Assembly (NCBI GenBank): GCA_018819925.1
Contig: JAHJPG010000122.1
Coordinates: 1-64,000 of the forward strand
DNA length: 64,000 nt
Reading direction: 5' to 3'
Source of the DNA: Pseudomonadota bacterium
GTDB taxonomy: Bacteria; Desulfobacterota; Desulfarculia; Desulfarculales; Desulfarculaceae
Positions 9,396 to 18,179 of this stretch are shown piece by piece (position 1 is the stretch's first letter; every line of letters starts with the position of its first letter). The notes under the pieces are model-generated. The model made no database searches, had not been told where the DNA came from, and worked only from the letters and a program-made list of their open reading frames with translations. A program made the translations under genes and the position numbers.

Positions 9396-10448
9396 ATGAA
9401 CGAGAGCCGCGAGAATAAAACCATTCTCCAAATGGAGGGGGTGAGCAGGTTCTATCGCACCCGGGGCAACGTTTTCCGGGGCGGGGGGCGGCTGGTTGTG
9501 GCCCTCAGCAAGATCAACCTGTCCCTGCGCCAGGGGGAAATCTTCGGCCTGGTGGGCGAAAGCGGCAGCGGCAAGACCACCTGCGGCCGGCTCATCGTAC
9601 GCCTGGAGGAGCCCGACGAGGGGCGCATCACCCTGGGCGGCGAGGACATCACCCACCTCAAGGGCAAGCGGCTCAGGGAATACCGCCGCCAAGTGCAGAT
9701 GGTCTTTCAGGACCCTTATCAATCTTTGAACCCCCAGGTGACCATCGCCGACAGCGTGGCCGAGCCCCTGATAACCCACAAGGTGGGCGACCCCCTGGAC
9801 CATTTGGAGCGGGTGCTCAGGGTGCTCAAGACCGCCGGACTCAGCCCGCCGGAGGACTATGTCTACCGCTTCCCCCATCAGTTGAGCGGCGGGCAGCGCC
9901 AGCGGGTGGCCATCGCCCGGGCCATCGTCCTGGAGCCCAGCCTGTTGGTGGCCGACGAGCCCACCAGCATGCTGGACGCCTCCTACTCGGCCCAGATCTT
10001 CGAGATTTTGCAGGGGGTGCGCGACAAGCTGGGGGCCACCATCATGTTCATCACCCACAGCATGGCCTCGGCCCGCTACCTCTGCGACCGCATCGGGGTG
10101 ATCTACCGGGGCCATCTGGTGGAGCAGGGCCCGGCCGAGCAGGTGATAAACGCGCCCAAGCACCCCTACACCAAGGCCCTGATAGACGCCACTCCCAAGT
10201 TCGGCCGCTCCGAGCTGGTGCCCACCTACGGCACCTTGCTGGCCGCCGAGCGCCCGGCCACCTCCAGCGCCGGCTGCCCCTTTTTCCGGCGTTGCGCCCT
10301 GGCCGAGCGCCTGCTCTGCGCCGGCAGCTATCCCCCGTGGCGCCAGGTGGGGCCACGGCAGGTGGCGTTATGCCACTTCGCCCAAGAGGAGGTCCCGCCG
10401 CCCCCCCCGGCTGAAAATGCCGCCCGGGGGGAGACTGGCGCTCCCTAA
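9396..10448 (+). CDS. ABC transporter ATP-binding protein, DppF-like
   Basis: 350 residues. Walker A GESGSGKTTCGR, Q-loop FQDPYQSLNP, signature LSGGQRQRVAIARA, Walker B LLVADEPTSMLDAS and the H-loop THS are intact. An insertion near residue 25 (NVFRGGGRL) is typical of DppF proteins, which pair with DppD. A C-terminal CPFFRRCALAERLLC cysteine patch mirrors its partner. It is the last gene of the operon; no clear intrinsic terminator follows. Confidence 0.93.
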   Translation: MNESRENKTILQMEGVSRFYRTRGNVFRGGGRLVVALSKINLSLRQGEIFGLVGESGSGKTTCGRLIVRLEEPDEGRITLGGEDITHLKGKRLREYRRQVQMVFQDPYQSLNPQVTIADSVAEPLITHKVGDPLDHLERVLRVLKTAGLSPPEDYVYRFPHQLSGGQRQRVAIARAIVLEPSLLVADEPTSMLDASYSAQIFEILQGVRDKLGATIMFITHSMASARYLCDRIGVIYRGHLVEQGPAEQVINAPKHPYTKALIDATPKFGRSELVPTYGTLLAAERPATSSAGCPFFRRCALAERLLCAGSYPPWRQVGPRQVALCHFAQEEVPPPPPAENAARGETGAP

Positions 10449-10454
10449 CGGTCC

Positions 10455-10483
10455 TTGTGTCCCGCGCCGACGCGTACTAATAT
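10455..10483 (+). promoter_or_regulatory. Possible weak sigma-70 promoter
   Basis: TTGTGT (10455-10460) and TAATAT (10478-10483) are 17 nt apart in an AT-richer patch before the carrier/HEAT gene. Each element matches consensus at four or fewer positions. It would separate that gene from the ABC operon. Confidence 0.3.
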
Positions 10484-10529
10484 AGGCCACGAATAACGCA
10501 CTAAGATTAATTCCTCGCCGGGTGGGGCG

Positions 10530-13274
10530 ATGAGCAATGTAAAATCCTTTATGGGCCGGTGGCTCAAGGTGCAGCCCGATGAAATCGGGGTGTTTCTTTG
10601 GTCGGCGGCTATTTTGTACCTTATCCGCACCTCCAACATTCTTTTCAACAACTTCGCGGAAACCGCCTTCCTAAAGCGCTTCGGGGTGGAATATCTGCCC
10701 ATCGTCTACATTATCAATTCCCTGACCACCTTCGTGATCATGGCGGCCATAACCGGGGTTTTGCGCAAGCTGCCCAGCGGGCGCATGCTGGCCTATCTCA
10801 TGCTGTTCTGCGGGTTGTCCGTGGCCGCCCTGCGTCCGGTGGTGGACATGGGCTACGAGTTGATCTATCCCCTTCTGTTCGTGCTCAAGGCCCAGTACGA
10901 GGGCCTGCTGGCCCTGGTGTTCTGGAACCTGGCCAACGACTTTTTCAACACCCGGCAATCCAAGCGCATCTTTCCCTTGATCACCGCCGGCGGGGTGATC
11001 GGGGCCATCGTGGGCAGTTTCGTCACCCCGGCCCTGTCCAAGGCCATCAACTTCGACAACCTCATGCTGGCTTACGCGGTGACTTGTATGGCCGGGGCGG
11101 CGTTGGTCTGGCAGATGTCGCGGGTCTACCCGGTGCTGAATCTTTCGGAGCGCGGGGCCAAAAAAAAGGTCAAGCCCAAGACCTCACTCATTCAGGAATT
11201 CAAGCAGATCGGCCCCATGCTCAAGGAGTCCACCCTACTCAAGATTCTGGTGCTCCTCACCCTGTTGCCCAACATCGTCCTGCCCATCATGAACTACCAG
11301 TTCAACTTCGTGGTGAACGAAACCTATGCCACCGAGGGCGGCATGGTGGCCTTCTTCGGCTATTTTCGTGGGGCGCTCAACATCATCAGCCTGATCATCT
11401 TGTTGTTCGTGGGCAAGATATACAACCGCTGGGGCCTGCCGGTGGCCCTGATGTTCCATCCCGCCAACTACGCCATAGCCTTCCTGGGCTTTTTGCTCCG
11501 CTTCGATATCGTCACGGCCATGTACGCCCGCCTGTCCACCCGGGTGCTTCTGGTCACCATAAACAACCCGGCCCGCAACATCCTGGTGGGTTTGTTCCCC
11601 GACGAGTTCCGCGCCCTGCTCAGGCCCTTCCTCAGGGGCACCGTGGTCAGGGTGGGAATATTGCTGGGCTCGGGCGTGATCTTCTTGTCCGAGCACCTGT
11701 TTCATCCCCGCTGGCTCTCCGTGGTGGGCTTGGTGGTGAGCTTGGGCTGGGTGGCCACCAGCATCTGGCTCAAACGCTCCTACTCCGACATCCTTTTGGG
11801 GCTCATCGGCCGCAACGTCATAGACCTGCGCTCCCTGCAGGAGCAGGACCTGGGGTTGATTTTCAAGGACAAGCGGGCGCAGGAGCAACTGGTGGAGGCC
11901 TGCCAGTCGTCCAAGGGCAAGGCCTGCCTCTGGTACGCCGAAATGATGAAGGCCCAGCAGGTGCCCGAGGTGGAAGACCACCTGCTGCGGATCATCCAGA
12001 CCAAGGACGAGAAAACCGCCATAGATTTGCTGCCCCTGGTGCCCCGGGATACGGGCTCCAAGGCCATGGATGTCTACGCCCGGCTGGCCGACCCGGCCAA
12101 GCCGGCCCTTACCGCGGCCCTGGCCGCCGCCGCCAGCCGCCTGCCTCTGGAGACCTCCGGCCCCTTCCTGCGCAAGCTTCTGGATGAGCAGTATGACCTC
12201 AAGGTCCAGGCCCAGGCGGTGATAGGTCTGTACCGCCAGGCCCCGGAAAGATACCAGCCGATTATCGAAGGGTGGCTGGATAGCCAGGACCACGGCCAGC
12301 GCCGGGCCGGGATCATCGCCGCCGGCGGCTCGGGCAACCAGGAGTTCCACTCCCACCTGCGCCAGATGCTGGCCGACGACCCCCGGTCCGATCTGGTTCC
12401 GGACATCCTCACCGCCCTGGGCCGCCTGGACGACCCCCACTTGGACGAACTGGTGATGGAGCGGTTGCAGGCTGCTCCCTCCTCGGTGCCCCTGGAGGTG
12501 CTGCGCTACTTCGATCTCAAGAGCGAGGCCGAACTCAAGGCCTTCATTCGCCTGCTGGGCAGCGACAAAGAGACGGTGCGCGAGCTGGCCCTGGAGCGTC
12601 TCTCCGCCGCCGATAACCTGGACAGCGCGGTGCTCATCGAGGCCCTGAGCCTGCCCAACCGGTTGGTGCGCCAGGGGCTCTATGACCTCATGAGCCAACT
12701 CAAGATAGGCGACCGGGATATTATCGCCTTTGCCAGGGGCAGCCTGGAGATGGCCTACTCCAACATAGTGGAGGCCGAGGAGCTTAAGAAGCTGCCCGAA
12801 ACCCCGGAGCGCGGCCTGTTGATCCAACACTTGCTGGAGCGCAAGAAGGCCAGGGTGGAGACCATCCTCCGGGTTCTGGCCACCCAGGAGGAGTCGGACC
12901 AGATGCGCCTGGTTATCCGGGGGCTGTCCTCGGCCGACGGCAAGCTGCGCTCCAACGCCATCGAGGCCCTGGAGTCCATGGTGGGCAGCGAGCTGTCCCA
13001 GGCCATGCTGCCCCTGTTGGAAGAAGGCCAGATAGGCGAAACCCTGTCGGTGGGGCGCAAGCTGTTCAAGCTGCCCACCCACTTTGATGGCGAGCAGGGC
13101 CTGATGGAGCACATGCTGGCCAAGAAACAGTGGGTTACGCTCTACCTGAGCCTGGTGGTGCTGGGCCAGCAGGAACAGGGGCCGGGGCCCTTCCGCGAGG
13201 CCTTGGAGCGCCTGGCCCAAAACCATAACCCCTACGTGAAAGGGGAGGCGGCTCGTCTGGCCGCCGCCGTCTGA
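10530..13274 (+). CDS. MFS/nucleotide-carrier-like membrane domain fused to a HEAT-like helical-repeat domain
   Basis: 914 residues. Residues 1 to about 425 hold roughly 10-12 hydrophobic helices, including an LITAGGVIGAIVGSFVTPAL segment, and resemble ATP:ADP-antiporter/MFS-type carriers. Residues about 440-914 are soluble, rich in Leu/Ala/Glu amphipathic helices, and look like HEAT/armadillo repeats. The next gene encodes a cyclic-nucleotide-binding domain and starts 24 bp downstream with AAGGAG, so the two form an operon and may form one regulated assembly. In related proteins the carrier, HEAT and cNMP-binding parts can be fused in one chain (family knowledge). Substrate unknown. Confidence 0.75.
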   Translation: MSNVKSFMGRWLKVQPDEIGVFLWSAAILYLIRTSNILFNNFAETAFLKRFGVEYLPIVYIINSLTTFVIMAAITGVLRKLPSGRMLAYLMLFCGLSVAALRPVVDMGYELIYPLLFVLKAQYEGLLALVFWNLANDFFNTRQSKRIFPLITAGGVIGAIVGSFVTPALSKAINFDNLMLAYAVTCMAGAALVWQMSRVYPVLNLSERGAKKKVKPKTSLIQEFKQIGPMLKESTLLKILVLLTLLPNIVLPIMNYQFNFVVNETYATEGGMVAFFGYFRGALNIISLIILLFVGKIYNRWGLPVALMFHPANYAIAFLGFLLRFDIVTAMYARLSTRVLLVTINNPARNILVGLFPDEFRALLRPFLRGTVVRVGILLGSGVIFLSEHLFHPRWLSVVGLVVSLGWVATSIWLKRSYSDILLGLIGRNVIDLRSLQEQDLGLIFKDKRAQEQLVEACQSSKGKACLWYAEMMKAQQVPEVEDHLLRIIQTKDEKTAIDLLPLVPRDTGSKAMDVYARLADPAKPALTAALAAAASRLPLETSGPFLRKLLDEQYDLKVQAQAVIGLYRQAPERYQPIIEGWLDSQDHGQRRAGIIAAGGSGNQEFHSHLRQMLADDPRSDLVPDILTALGRLDDPHLDELVMERLQAAPSSVPLEVLRYFDLKSEAELKAFIRLLGSDKETVRELALERLSAADNLDSAVLIEALSLPNRLVRQGLYDLMSQLKIGDRDIIAFARGSLEMAYSNIVEAEELKKLPETPERGLLIQHLLERKKARVETILRVLATQEESDQMRLVIRGLSSADGKLRSNAIEALESMVGSELSQAMLPLLEEGQIGETLSVGRKLFKLPTHFDGEQGLMEHMLAKKQWVTLYLSLVVLGQQEQGPGPFREALERLAQNHNPYVKGEAARLAAAV

Positions 13275-13298
13275 AGCCTTCGGGGCAAGGAGCGATCC

Positions 13299-13826
13299 AT
13301 GAGTCAGGAAACCAGCCTGTCGGAAAAAATCCTGCTGCTTCGGCGCATGGAAATCTTCGAGGGCCTGGCCGTGGCCGAGCTGGCCGCAGTGGCCTCGGTG
13401 TGCCAGGACTACGAGGCCGCCCCCGGCGAGAACATCATCACCGAGGGCGGCGTGGGCGAAACCATGTACCTCATCGTCAAAGGCAAGGTGACGGTCTCCC
13501 AACTGGGCGAAGACGGTTGCGCCGTGGTGCTGGCGAGCCTGGGCGAGGGCGAGTACGTGGGGGAAATGGCCTTGTTTGAAGAAGTCCCCCGCTCGGCCAC
13601 GGTCACCGCCGATGGTCCGGTGCGGCTATTGGAACTCTACAAGCGGGAGTTTGACGAGACGGTGCGCGAGTATCCCCAGGTGGCCTTGCAGATGTGCAAG
13701 GAGTTGAGCCGCCGCCTGCGCAACCTGCACCAAAAAATCCACGCCATCCCGGTGTGCGACCTGCCCCCGTCTTTTCTCACCAACGGGAAAGAGCCCACTC
13801 CAGGGCCCGGTTCAACCTCCGGCTGA
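13299..13826 (+). CDS. Cyclic-nucleotide-binding domain protein
   Basis: 175 residues forming a single CAP-type cNMP-binding beta-barrel (about 15-140), with the GVGETMYLIVKG segment, the phosphate-binding-cassette region GEYVGEMALFEEVPRSATV (about 85-105) and a following helix. The PBC has the G-E-A/M-L and R-S-A features of functional sites. There is no DNA-binding helix-turn-helix, so it is not a CRP-type regulator. It is probably the sensory partner of the carrier/HEAT protein upstream. A class III cyclase is encoded 1.9 kb away on the other strand. The 3' end overlaps the convergent amidohydrolase gene by 50 bp. Confidence 0.85.
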   Translation: MSQETSLSEKILLLRRMEIFEGLAVAELAAVASVCQDYEAAPGENIITEGGVGETMYLIVKGKVTVSQLGEDGCAVVLASLGEGEYVGEMALFEEVPRSATVTADGPVRLLELYKREFDETVREYPQVALQMCKELSRRLRNLHQKIHAIPVCDLPPSFLTNGKEPTPGPGSTSG

Positions 13827-14562
13827 GTTCCGCCGCCTTTTCCGGGTAGACCCGGCGGTAGCCGGAGTCGGCGTAGAGGTCCTTGTTCAGCTCCATCTGC
13901 ACCGCCACCGCGCCCCTGGCCCGCAGCAAGGGGCCGTAGTGGGCGACGATGTGACCCCCGAAGTAGGGAGTGTTGTAGGCCACGCTGAGGCCCTCGGCCT
14001 CCAAGGCCTGGCCCAACAGGCGCAGGGACCTTGGGGGGCAGGTCACTTCGCCCCGCCCGGGGGCCGGTTCGCCGCCCGGGCCGCCCCGGTTGCCCAGCAC
14101 CACGTCGGCCCGCCGCGTCCCGGGGTCAGGCGCCTCGGCCGGACCCACTCCGTCCAGGGAGTGGCCATCCAGCAGGGCCACCACCCCGGGGGCCTCCAGG
14201 GCCAGGGCCAGGGACCGGTGCCAGGGACGCCAGAAAAGCTCCACCCATTGCCGTTTGAGCGCATCGTCCGGGGCCTGGCCCGGGGCGAACACCGCCCGTC
14301 CGGCGTAGTCGGCGGCGGCCACCACCCCCTTGGGCCCCAGGTCCTCACAGGAGCGGTTCAGGTCGGCCACCAGGCGGGTATGGGGGGCGGGCAGCACCCT
14401 TAAGGCCGGCAGGGGCCCAAAGACCTCGCTGGAGCCCAGGTCCACCGATTGCTCCACCTCCAGGGGGCCCAGAGCCAGATAGCCGGCGGCCTGGGGGGGT
14501 AGCGCGTCCGAGCAATGGGGCAGGGTGATGACCAGGGGAAGGAGCGCTCCGGGCTTAGGCAT
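13777..14562 (-). CDS. N-formylglutamate amidohydrolase family protein
   Basis: 261 residues. The family's conserved features are visible: an N-terminal proline-rich strand, LVADLNRS near residue 67, the ALLDGHSLDG motif near 130 (usual form D-x-H-S), an AVQMELN strand near 220 and an R-Y-P-like end. These enzymes hydrolyse N-formyl- or related N-acyl-glutamate-like amides, using a metal. The ATG overlaps the end of the upstream GshB-like gene by 8 bp, so the two are co-translated. No histidine-degradation (hut) gene is nearby, which makes the classical role unlikely. The 3' end overlaps the convergent cNMP-binding gene. Confidence 0.82.
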   Translation of the reverse strand: MPKPGALLPLVITLPHCSDALPPQAAGYLALGPLEVEQSVDLGSSEVFGPLPALRVLPAPHTRLVADLNRSCEDLGPKGVVAAADYAGRAVFAPGQAPDDALKRQWVELFWRPWHRSLALALEAPGVVALLDGHSLDGVGPAEAPDPGTRRADVVLGNRGGPGGEPAPGRGEVTCPPRSLRLLGQALEAEGLSVAYNTPYFGGHIVAHYGPLLRARGAVAVQMELNKDLYADSGYRRVYPEKAAELSRRLNRALEWALSRW

Positions 14563-15550
14563 GTCCCTTGAGCCGGCGGACCTGCTCCTCCACGAAATCT
14601 ATGACCTGGGCCTCGATCTTGATGCCTTCCAGGCGGTTGATGCGCGGGATGCCGCCGGGGCTGACCACGTTGATCTCCACCAGCTTGTCGCCGATGATGT
14701 CCAGTCCCACGAAGTAGAGCCCGTCGGCCATGAGGCGGGGGCGTATGGTGGCGCAGATGCGCCGGTCGCTCTCGCTTATCTGGTGCTTGGCCGGGCTGGC
14801 CCCGGCGTGGATGTTGGTGCGGAAGTCGCCCTCGGCCGGTATGCGGCGCATGGCCCCCAGGATCTCCCCGTTCAACAGCAGGATACGCACGTCGCCGTGC
14901 TGTTTCACCTCGGACAGGTATTCCTGCACCATGATGGCTTCGCGTTCGGGGTAGGGCTTGTAGGAGTTCACGTAGTAGTGGATCAGGCTGTTGAGGTTGT
15001 CGCGGTCCTGGCTGCTGACCTTGATGACCCCCTCGCCCCGGGAGCGGCTAAGGGGTTTCACCACCATGGCTCCGCCGAATTCGTCGATGATCTTGCGCAG
15101 GCGCTTGGGATCGCGGCTGACGTGGGTTTCGGGGATGATGCTTGGGAAGTTGAGCAGATAGAGCTTGCTGCTGGCCAGCATCTGGCCGGTGGTGCTGTTG
15201 ATGGTGAACACGTCGCCGCGGACATGGTGCAGGTATTCCAAGGTCTGGTAGTTCAGGGGAGGGTCTTTGCGCAAGAACAGGGCGTCGATGTCGGTGATCT
15301 CTTCGAAGATGAGCTCCTCGCGCTTGAGGCAGGCGAGGGCGTTGTCCCAGTAGGCCCGCATGGTCTGGCCCGGCGGCACGCTGACGTTGCGCATGCGGGC
15401 CACCAGGCGCGAGCCGCGCACGTAGACGTCGTGGGGTTCCAGAAAAAAGACCGTGTGCCCCCGCTGGTTGCACTCGTACATCAGCCAGCTGGTGGTTTCG
15501 TTTTCCGGCTCGATGGACTCCAGGGGGTCCATCATAAAGGCGATGATCAT
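14555..15550 (-). CDS. Glutathione-synthetase-like ATP-grasp ligase
   Basis: 331 residues. The N-terminus (MIIAFMMDPLESI) matches the GshB start motif. An ATP-grasp core follows, with the VVKPLSRSRGEGV nucleotide loop near residue 165, MVQEYL near 205, the RRIPAEGDFRTNIHAGAS segment near 235 and the terminal metal-binding VEINVVSPGG near 290. GshB joins gamma-glutamylcysteine to glycine; no gshA is in the window. Coupling to a formylglutamate-amidohydrolase-type enzyme suggests a peptide-like or glutamyl metabolite, possibly not glutathione. The ribosome-binding site is weak. About 160 bp of featureless DNA lies upstream. Confidence 0.85.
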   Translation of the reverse strand: MIIAFMMDPLESIEPENETTSWLMYECNQRGHTVFFLEPHDVYVRGSRLVARMRNVSVPPGQTMRAYWDNALACLKREELIFEEITDIDALFLRKDPPLNYQTLEYLHHVRGDVFTINSTTGQMLASSKLYLLNFPSIIPETHVSRDPKRLRKIIDEFGGAMVVKPLSRSRGEGVIKVSSQDRDNLNSLIHYYVNSYKPYPEREAIMVQEYLSEVKQHGDVRILLLNGEILGAMRRIPAEGDFRTNIHAGASPAKHQISESDRRICATIRPRLMADGLYFVGLDIIGDKLVEINVVSPGGIPRINRLEGIKIEAQVIDFVEEQVRRLKGHA

Positions 15551-15712
15551 ATTTTTTCGCCCCGTCTGTGGCTGATGCGCCCCTCTGACCCAGGCGCAAT
15601 TAAGCCGGCTGCGGTGGGCGCCGGCTCGTCTGGAATGGGAGCAATGCTTCCACCCCTCCTCGTGCCCAACTGTAGCACAAAGGCCGCCGGCGCGACAGCC
15701 GGGGCGCTCCCG

Positions 15713-17260
15713 TCAAGGCACCGCGAAAATTTCCACCGGCTGGCTGCGTCCCTTGACCATGGTGGCGCTGATGCGCTCCAGGGCCACCCCTTGGCCCAGG
15801 GCGGCGGCGGTGGTTCCGCTCACCAGGATGTCGCGGCCCGTGACCTTGGTCATATCCTGTAGACGGGCGGCCAGATTCACCGTGTCTCCAACCAGGGCGT
15901 AGGACAGCCTGCCGCCGCCGCCGATGTTGGCCGCCAGGGCCGGGCCGCTGTGGATGCCGATGCCGTGGCGCAGGGGGGAGTGCCCGGTGGCTATTAGGCG
16001 GGCGTTATAGGCGGCCAGACGCCGCCGCATGGCCCGGGCTGCCTCCACGGCGTGGCGGGGGTGGTCCGCCAGGGCCAGGGGCGCGCCGAACACCGCCTCG
16101 ATTTCATCGCCTATATATTGCAGCACCAGGCCGCCGTGCTCCTCCACGGCGGCGGCCATGTGCTGGAAATAGCCGTTGATAACCACCACCACCTCCTTGG
16201 GCGGGGTGGCTTCCACCAACGGGGTGAAGTCCCTCAGGTCGCTGAAAAGCATGGTGACCTGCTTGATCTCGCCGTCCAGGGGGATGCGCCCGGCCAGGAT
16301 CTCGTCGCGCACCTGCTGGCTTACGTACAGGCCAAAGGCGTCCTTGATGCGTTCGCGCTCGGCCAACCCCTCGGTCATCTGGTTGATCATGTCGGCGGTG
16401 TAGCCTATCTCGTCGTTGGCCATCACCTGCACCCGGCTGCCGAAGTCGCCGCCGCGCACCTTGCTCAACCCCCTGACGATTTCGCGCAGGGGCCGCACCA
16501 TGTTCACGGTGACCAAAGAGGCCAGGCCCACCGCGTTGACCATGAAAAGCAGGCACAGCACCACCACCGCGGCCTGAAGGTCGCCCAGCACCTCGGCCGG
16601 TGGCATGGCGCCCTCCTGCACCAGGCGGGCCGAACCGCGGATAGTGAAGATGATGGCCAGGAAGGGAATCATGCAGGCGCCCAGGAGCAGGCCGGCCATG
16701 CGATAGCCGATGCGGATGCGCCAGGCGCCGCGCACCCGGGAGAGCCCGCCCCCGGGAAAAAACACCGGGGCCAGGAGATGCTGCAGTAGGTGTTCCAGCA
16801 AAAAGAAGGCGGTGGCCACAGTGATGGCCCCCACGAACAGCGAACGAAGGGCCATTACCCCGGTGAGGTGGAACAACACCGGCAGCCGGGAAAGAACCAG
16901 AGGGAAGACCAGGGTGGCCAGGCCCCAAAGGAACAGGTTAAGGCCCACGGCCACCCAGGGTTCGTTGAGCAGGCGGCGGCGGGCTTGCTCCTTCAGTGCC
17001 GGGCTGGACTGGCGGCCCTGGGCCAGGTCGGCCAGGTGGCGGCGGATGGGCCGCTCCCAGGTGAGCAGCACGCCGATTCCCACCGTGAAGGCGAAAAGGT
17101 CGTAGATGATGATCAGCCACATGATTTCCGGGGTGCGGGGTAGACGGATCATGTAGGCCCATCGGTCCAGGGCCGCCATGAGGGCCACCCCCATCAGGTT
17201 GGCCAGCAAGTTGCCCAAGAGCATGAGGTTGGCGAGAAAAAGGCGCTTGGCGCGGGTCAA
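15713..17260 (-). CDS. Membrane-bound class III adenylate/guanylate cyclase with HAMP linker
   Basis: 515 residues. About six hydrophobic helices span residues 10-270, then a HAMP-like linker (MVRPLREIVRGLSKVRGGDF, near 260-280) and a C-terminal catalytic domain from about 335. The metal aspartates are present (LFSDLRDFT; YIGDEIEAVFGAP), as is the GDTVNLAARL transition-state motif. The usual substrate-selecting lysine before the GD motif is Gln here, so nucleotide choice is uncertain. The TTG start has GGGGAGG upstream. The gene lies 21 bp after a metallo-hydrolase gene and is probably co-transcribed with it. Confidence 0.88.
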   Translation of the reverse strand: MTRAKRLFLANLMLLGNLLANLMGVALMAALDRWAYMIRLPRTPEIMWLIIIYDLFAFTVGIGVLLTWERPIRRHLADLAQGRQSSPALKEQARRRLLNEPWVAVGLNLFLWGLATLVFPLVLSRLPVLFHLTGVMALRSLFVGAITVATAFFLLEHLLQHLLAPVFFPGGGLSRVRGAWRIRIGYRMAGLLLGACMIPFLAIIFTIRGSARLVQEGAMPPAEVLGDLQAAVVVLCLLFMVNAVGLASLVTVNMVRPLREIVRGLSKVRGGDFGSRVQVMANDEIGYTADMINQMTEGLAERERIKDAFGLYVSQQVRDEILAGRIPLDGEIKQVTMLFSDLRDFTPLVEATPPKEVVVVINGYFQHMAAAVEEHGGLVLQYIGDEIEAVFGAPLALADHPRHAVEAARAMRRRLAAYNARLIATGHSPLRHGIGIHSGPALAANIGGGGRLSYALVGDTVNLAARLQDMTKVTGRDILVSGTTAAALGQGVALERISATMVKGRSQPVEIFAVP

Positions 17261-17281
17261 CCGGTCCTCCCCGGAAGGAAG

Positions 17282-18094
17282 TTATATCTCCAAGACCATG
17301 CCCTCGGCGGCGGCGTCCACCGCCAGGCTGCCGGAATGTTTTCGAGCCTGGTCCAACAGGTCTTGCACCTCGTCGTCGCTACGATCGGGATCGTGGTGGG
17401 TGAGGATCAGGCGCTGGGCATCCGCCGCCTGGGCCAGGGCCAGGGCTGAACGCCAGTCGGAATGTCCCCGGCCCCGATAAGGGCCCATCTCGCTGGGCAG
17501 GTATTGGCCGTCGTGAATGAGCACCTTGGCTCCCCGGCAGAAATCCACCAGATGGGGGGGGACGCCCTGGGGAGGCAGCTCGTTGTCGGTGATGAACACC
17601 AGGGGGCCGCCGGGGCCATCGAAGCGGTAGCCGATGCTGCCCTGGGGATGGCTCAACGGGGCGGTGCGCACCTGGTAGGCGCCCAGGGAAAAGCGGGGCG
17701 GGTCCAGGCCCGGCCCCCGCTTTATGCTGGCGGGAAGCTCGTCGAAGGGCACCGGGAAGCCGCCCACCGGCCGGCCGGAGTAGAACAGCCGCCTTAGCCC
17801 GGCCAGGGCGTTGGGCCAGCCGCCCACCAGGATGGTCATCTCGGGGTCGAAGATGGGGGCGAAAAAGGGCAGGCCCATTAGGTGGTCGGGGTGCAGGTGG
17901 GTGATGAGCAGGGTGACCTGCTTGACCTTGCCCAATAGGGCCAGGCCCAGGGGCCGGATGCCGCTGCCCGCGTCGACTATCACCTGCCTGCCGTCCAACT
18001 CCAGTTGCAGGCAGGTGCTGTTGCCCCCGAAGCACAAGGTGTCGGGACCCGGCGCGGGTATGGAGCCCCTGGTTCCCCAAAAAGTCAGGCGCAC
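17282..18094 (-). CDS. Metallo-beta-lactamase-fold hydrolase, cyclic-nucleotide-phosphodiesterase-like
   Basis: 270 residues. The N-terminus (RLTFWGTRGSIPAPGPDT, then GGNSTC) is the signature of an MBL subgroup often found beside or fused to nucleotide cyclases. The metal motif THLHPDH (HxHxDH) is near residue 86, a later His near 150 (LSHPQG), Asp in FITDNE near 175, and the last His in LTHHDPD near 240. The set is complete, so the enzyme should be active. The start is GTG. It precedes the cyclase gene by 21 bp. Hydrolysis of a cyclic nucleotide is inference from context. Confidence 0.8.
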   Translation of the reverse strand: MRLTFWGTRGSIPAPGPDTLCFGGNSTCLQLELDGRQVIVDAGSGIRPLGLALLGKVKQVTLLITHLHPDHLMGLPFFAPIFDPEMTILVGGWPNALAGLRRLFYSGRPVGGFPVPFDELPASIKRGPGLDPPRFSLGAYQVRTAPLSHPQGSIGYRFDGPGGPLVFITDNELPPQGVPPHLVDFCRGAKVLIHDGQYLPSEMGPYRGRGHSDWRSALALAQAADAQRLILTHHDPDRSDDEVQDLLDQARKHSGSLAVDAAAEGMVLEI

Positions 18095-18179
18095 TTGAAT
18101 ATGTCTCCCGTCCGTTCGGGCCTTGGCGAAGCGTGGCTCAGATAAAACAGCCTAACACAATCGGCATATGCCGGCCAGC

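Noticed and set aside
11235-13502. A 755-codon minus-strand frame
   Set aside because: Antisense to the carrier-HEAT gene and the cNMP gene; no motif.
14525-15862. A 445-codon plus-strand frame
   Set aside because: Antisense to the GshB-like gene; the minus-strand protein is a recognisable ATP-grasp.
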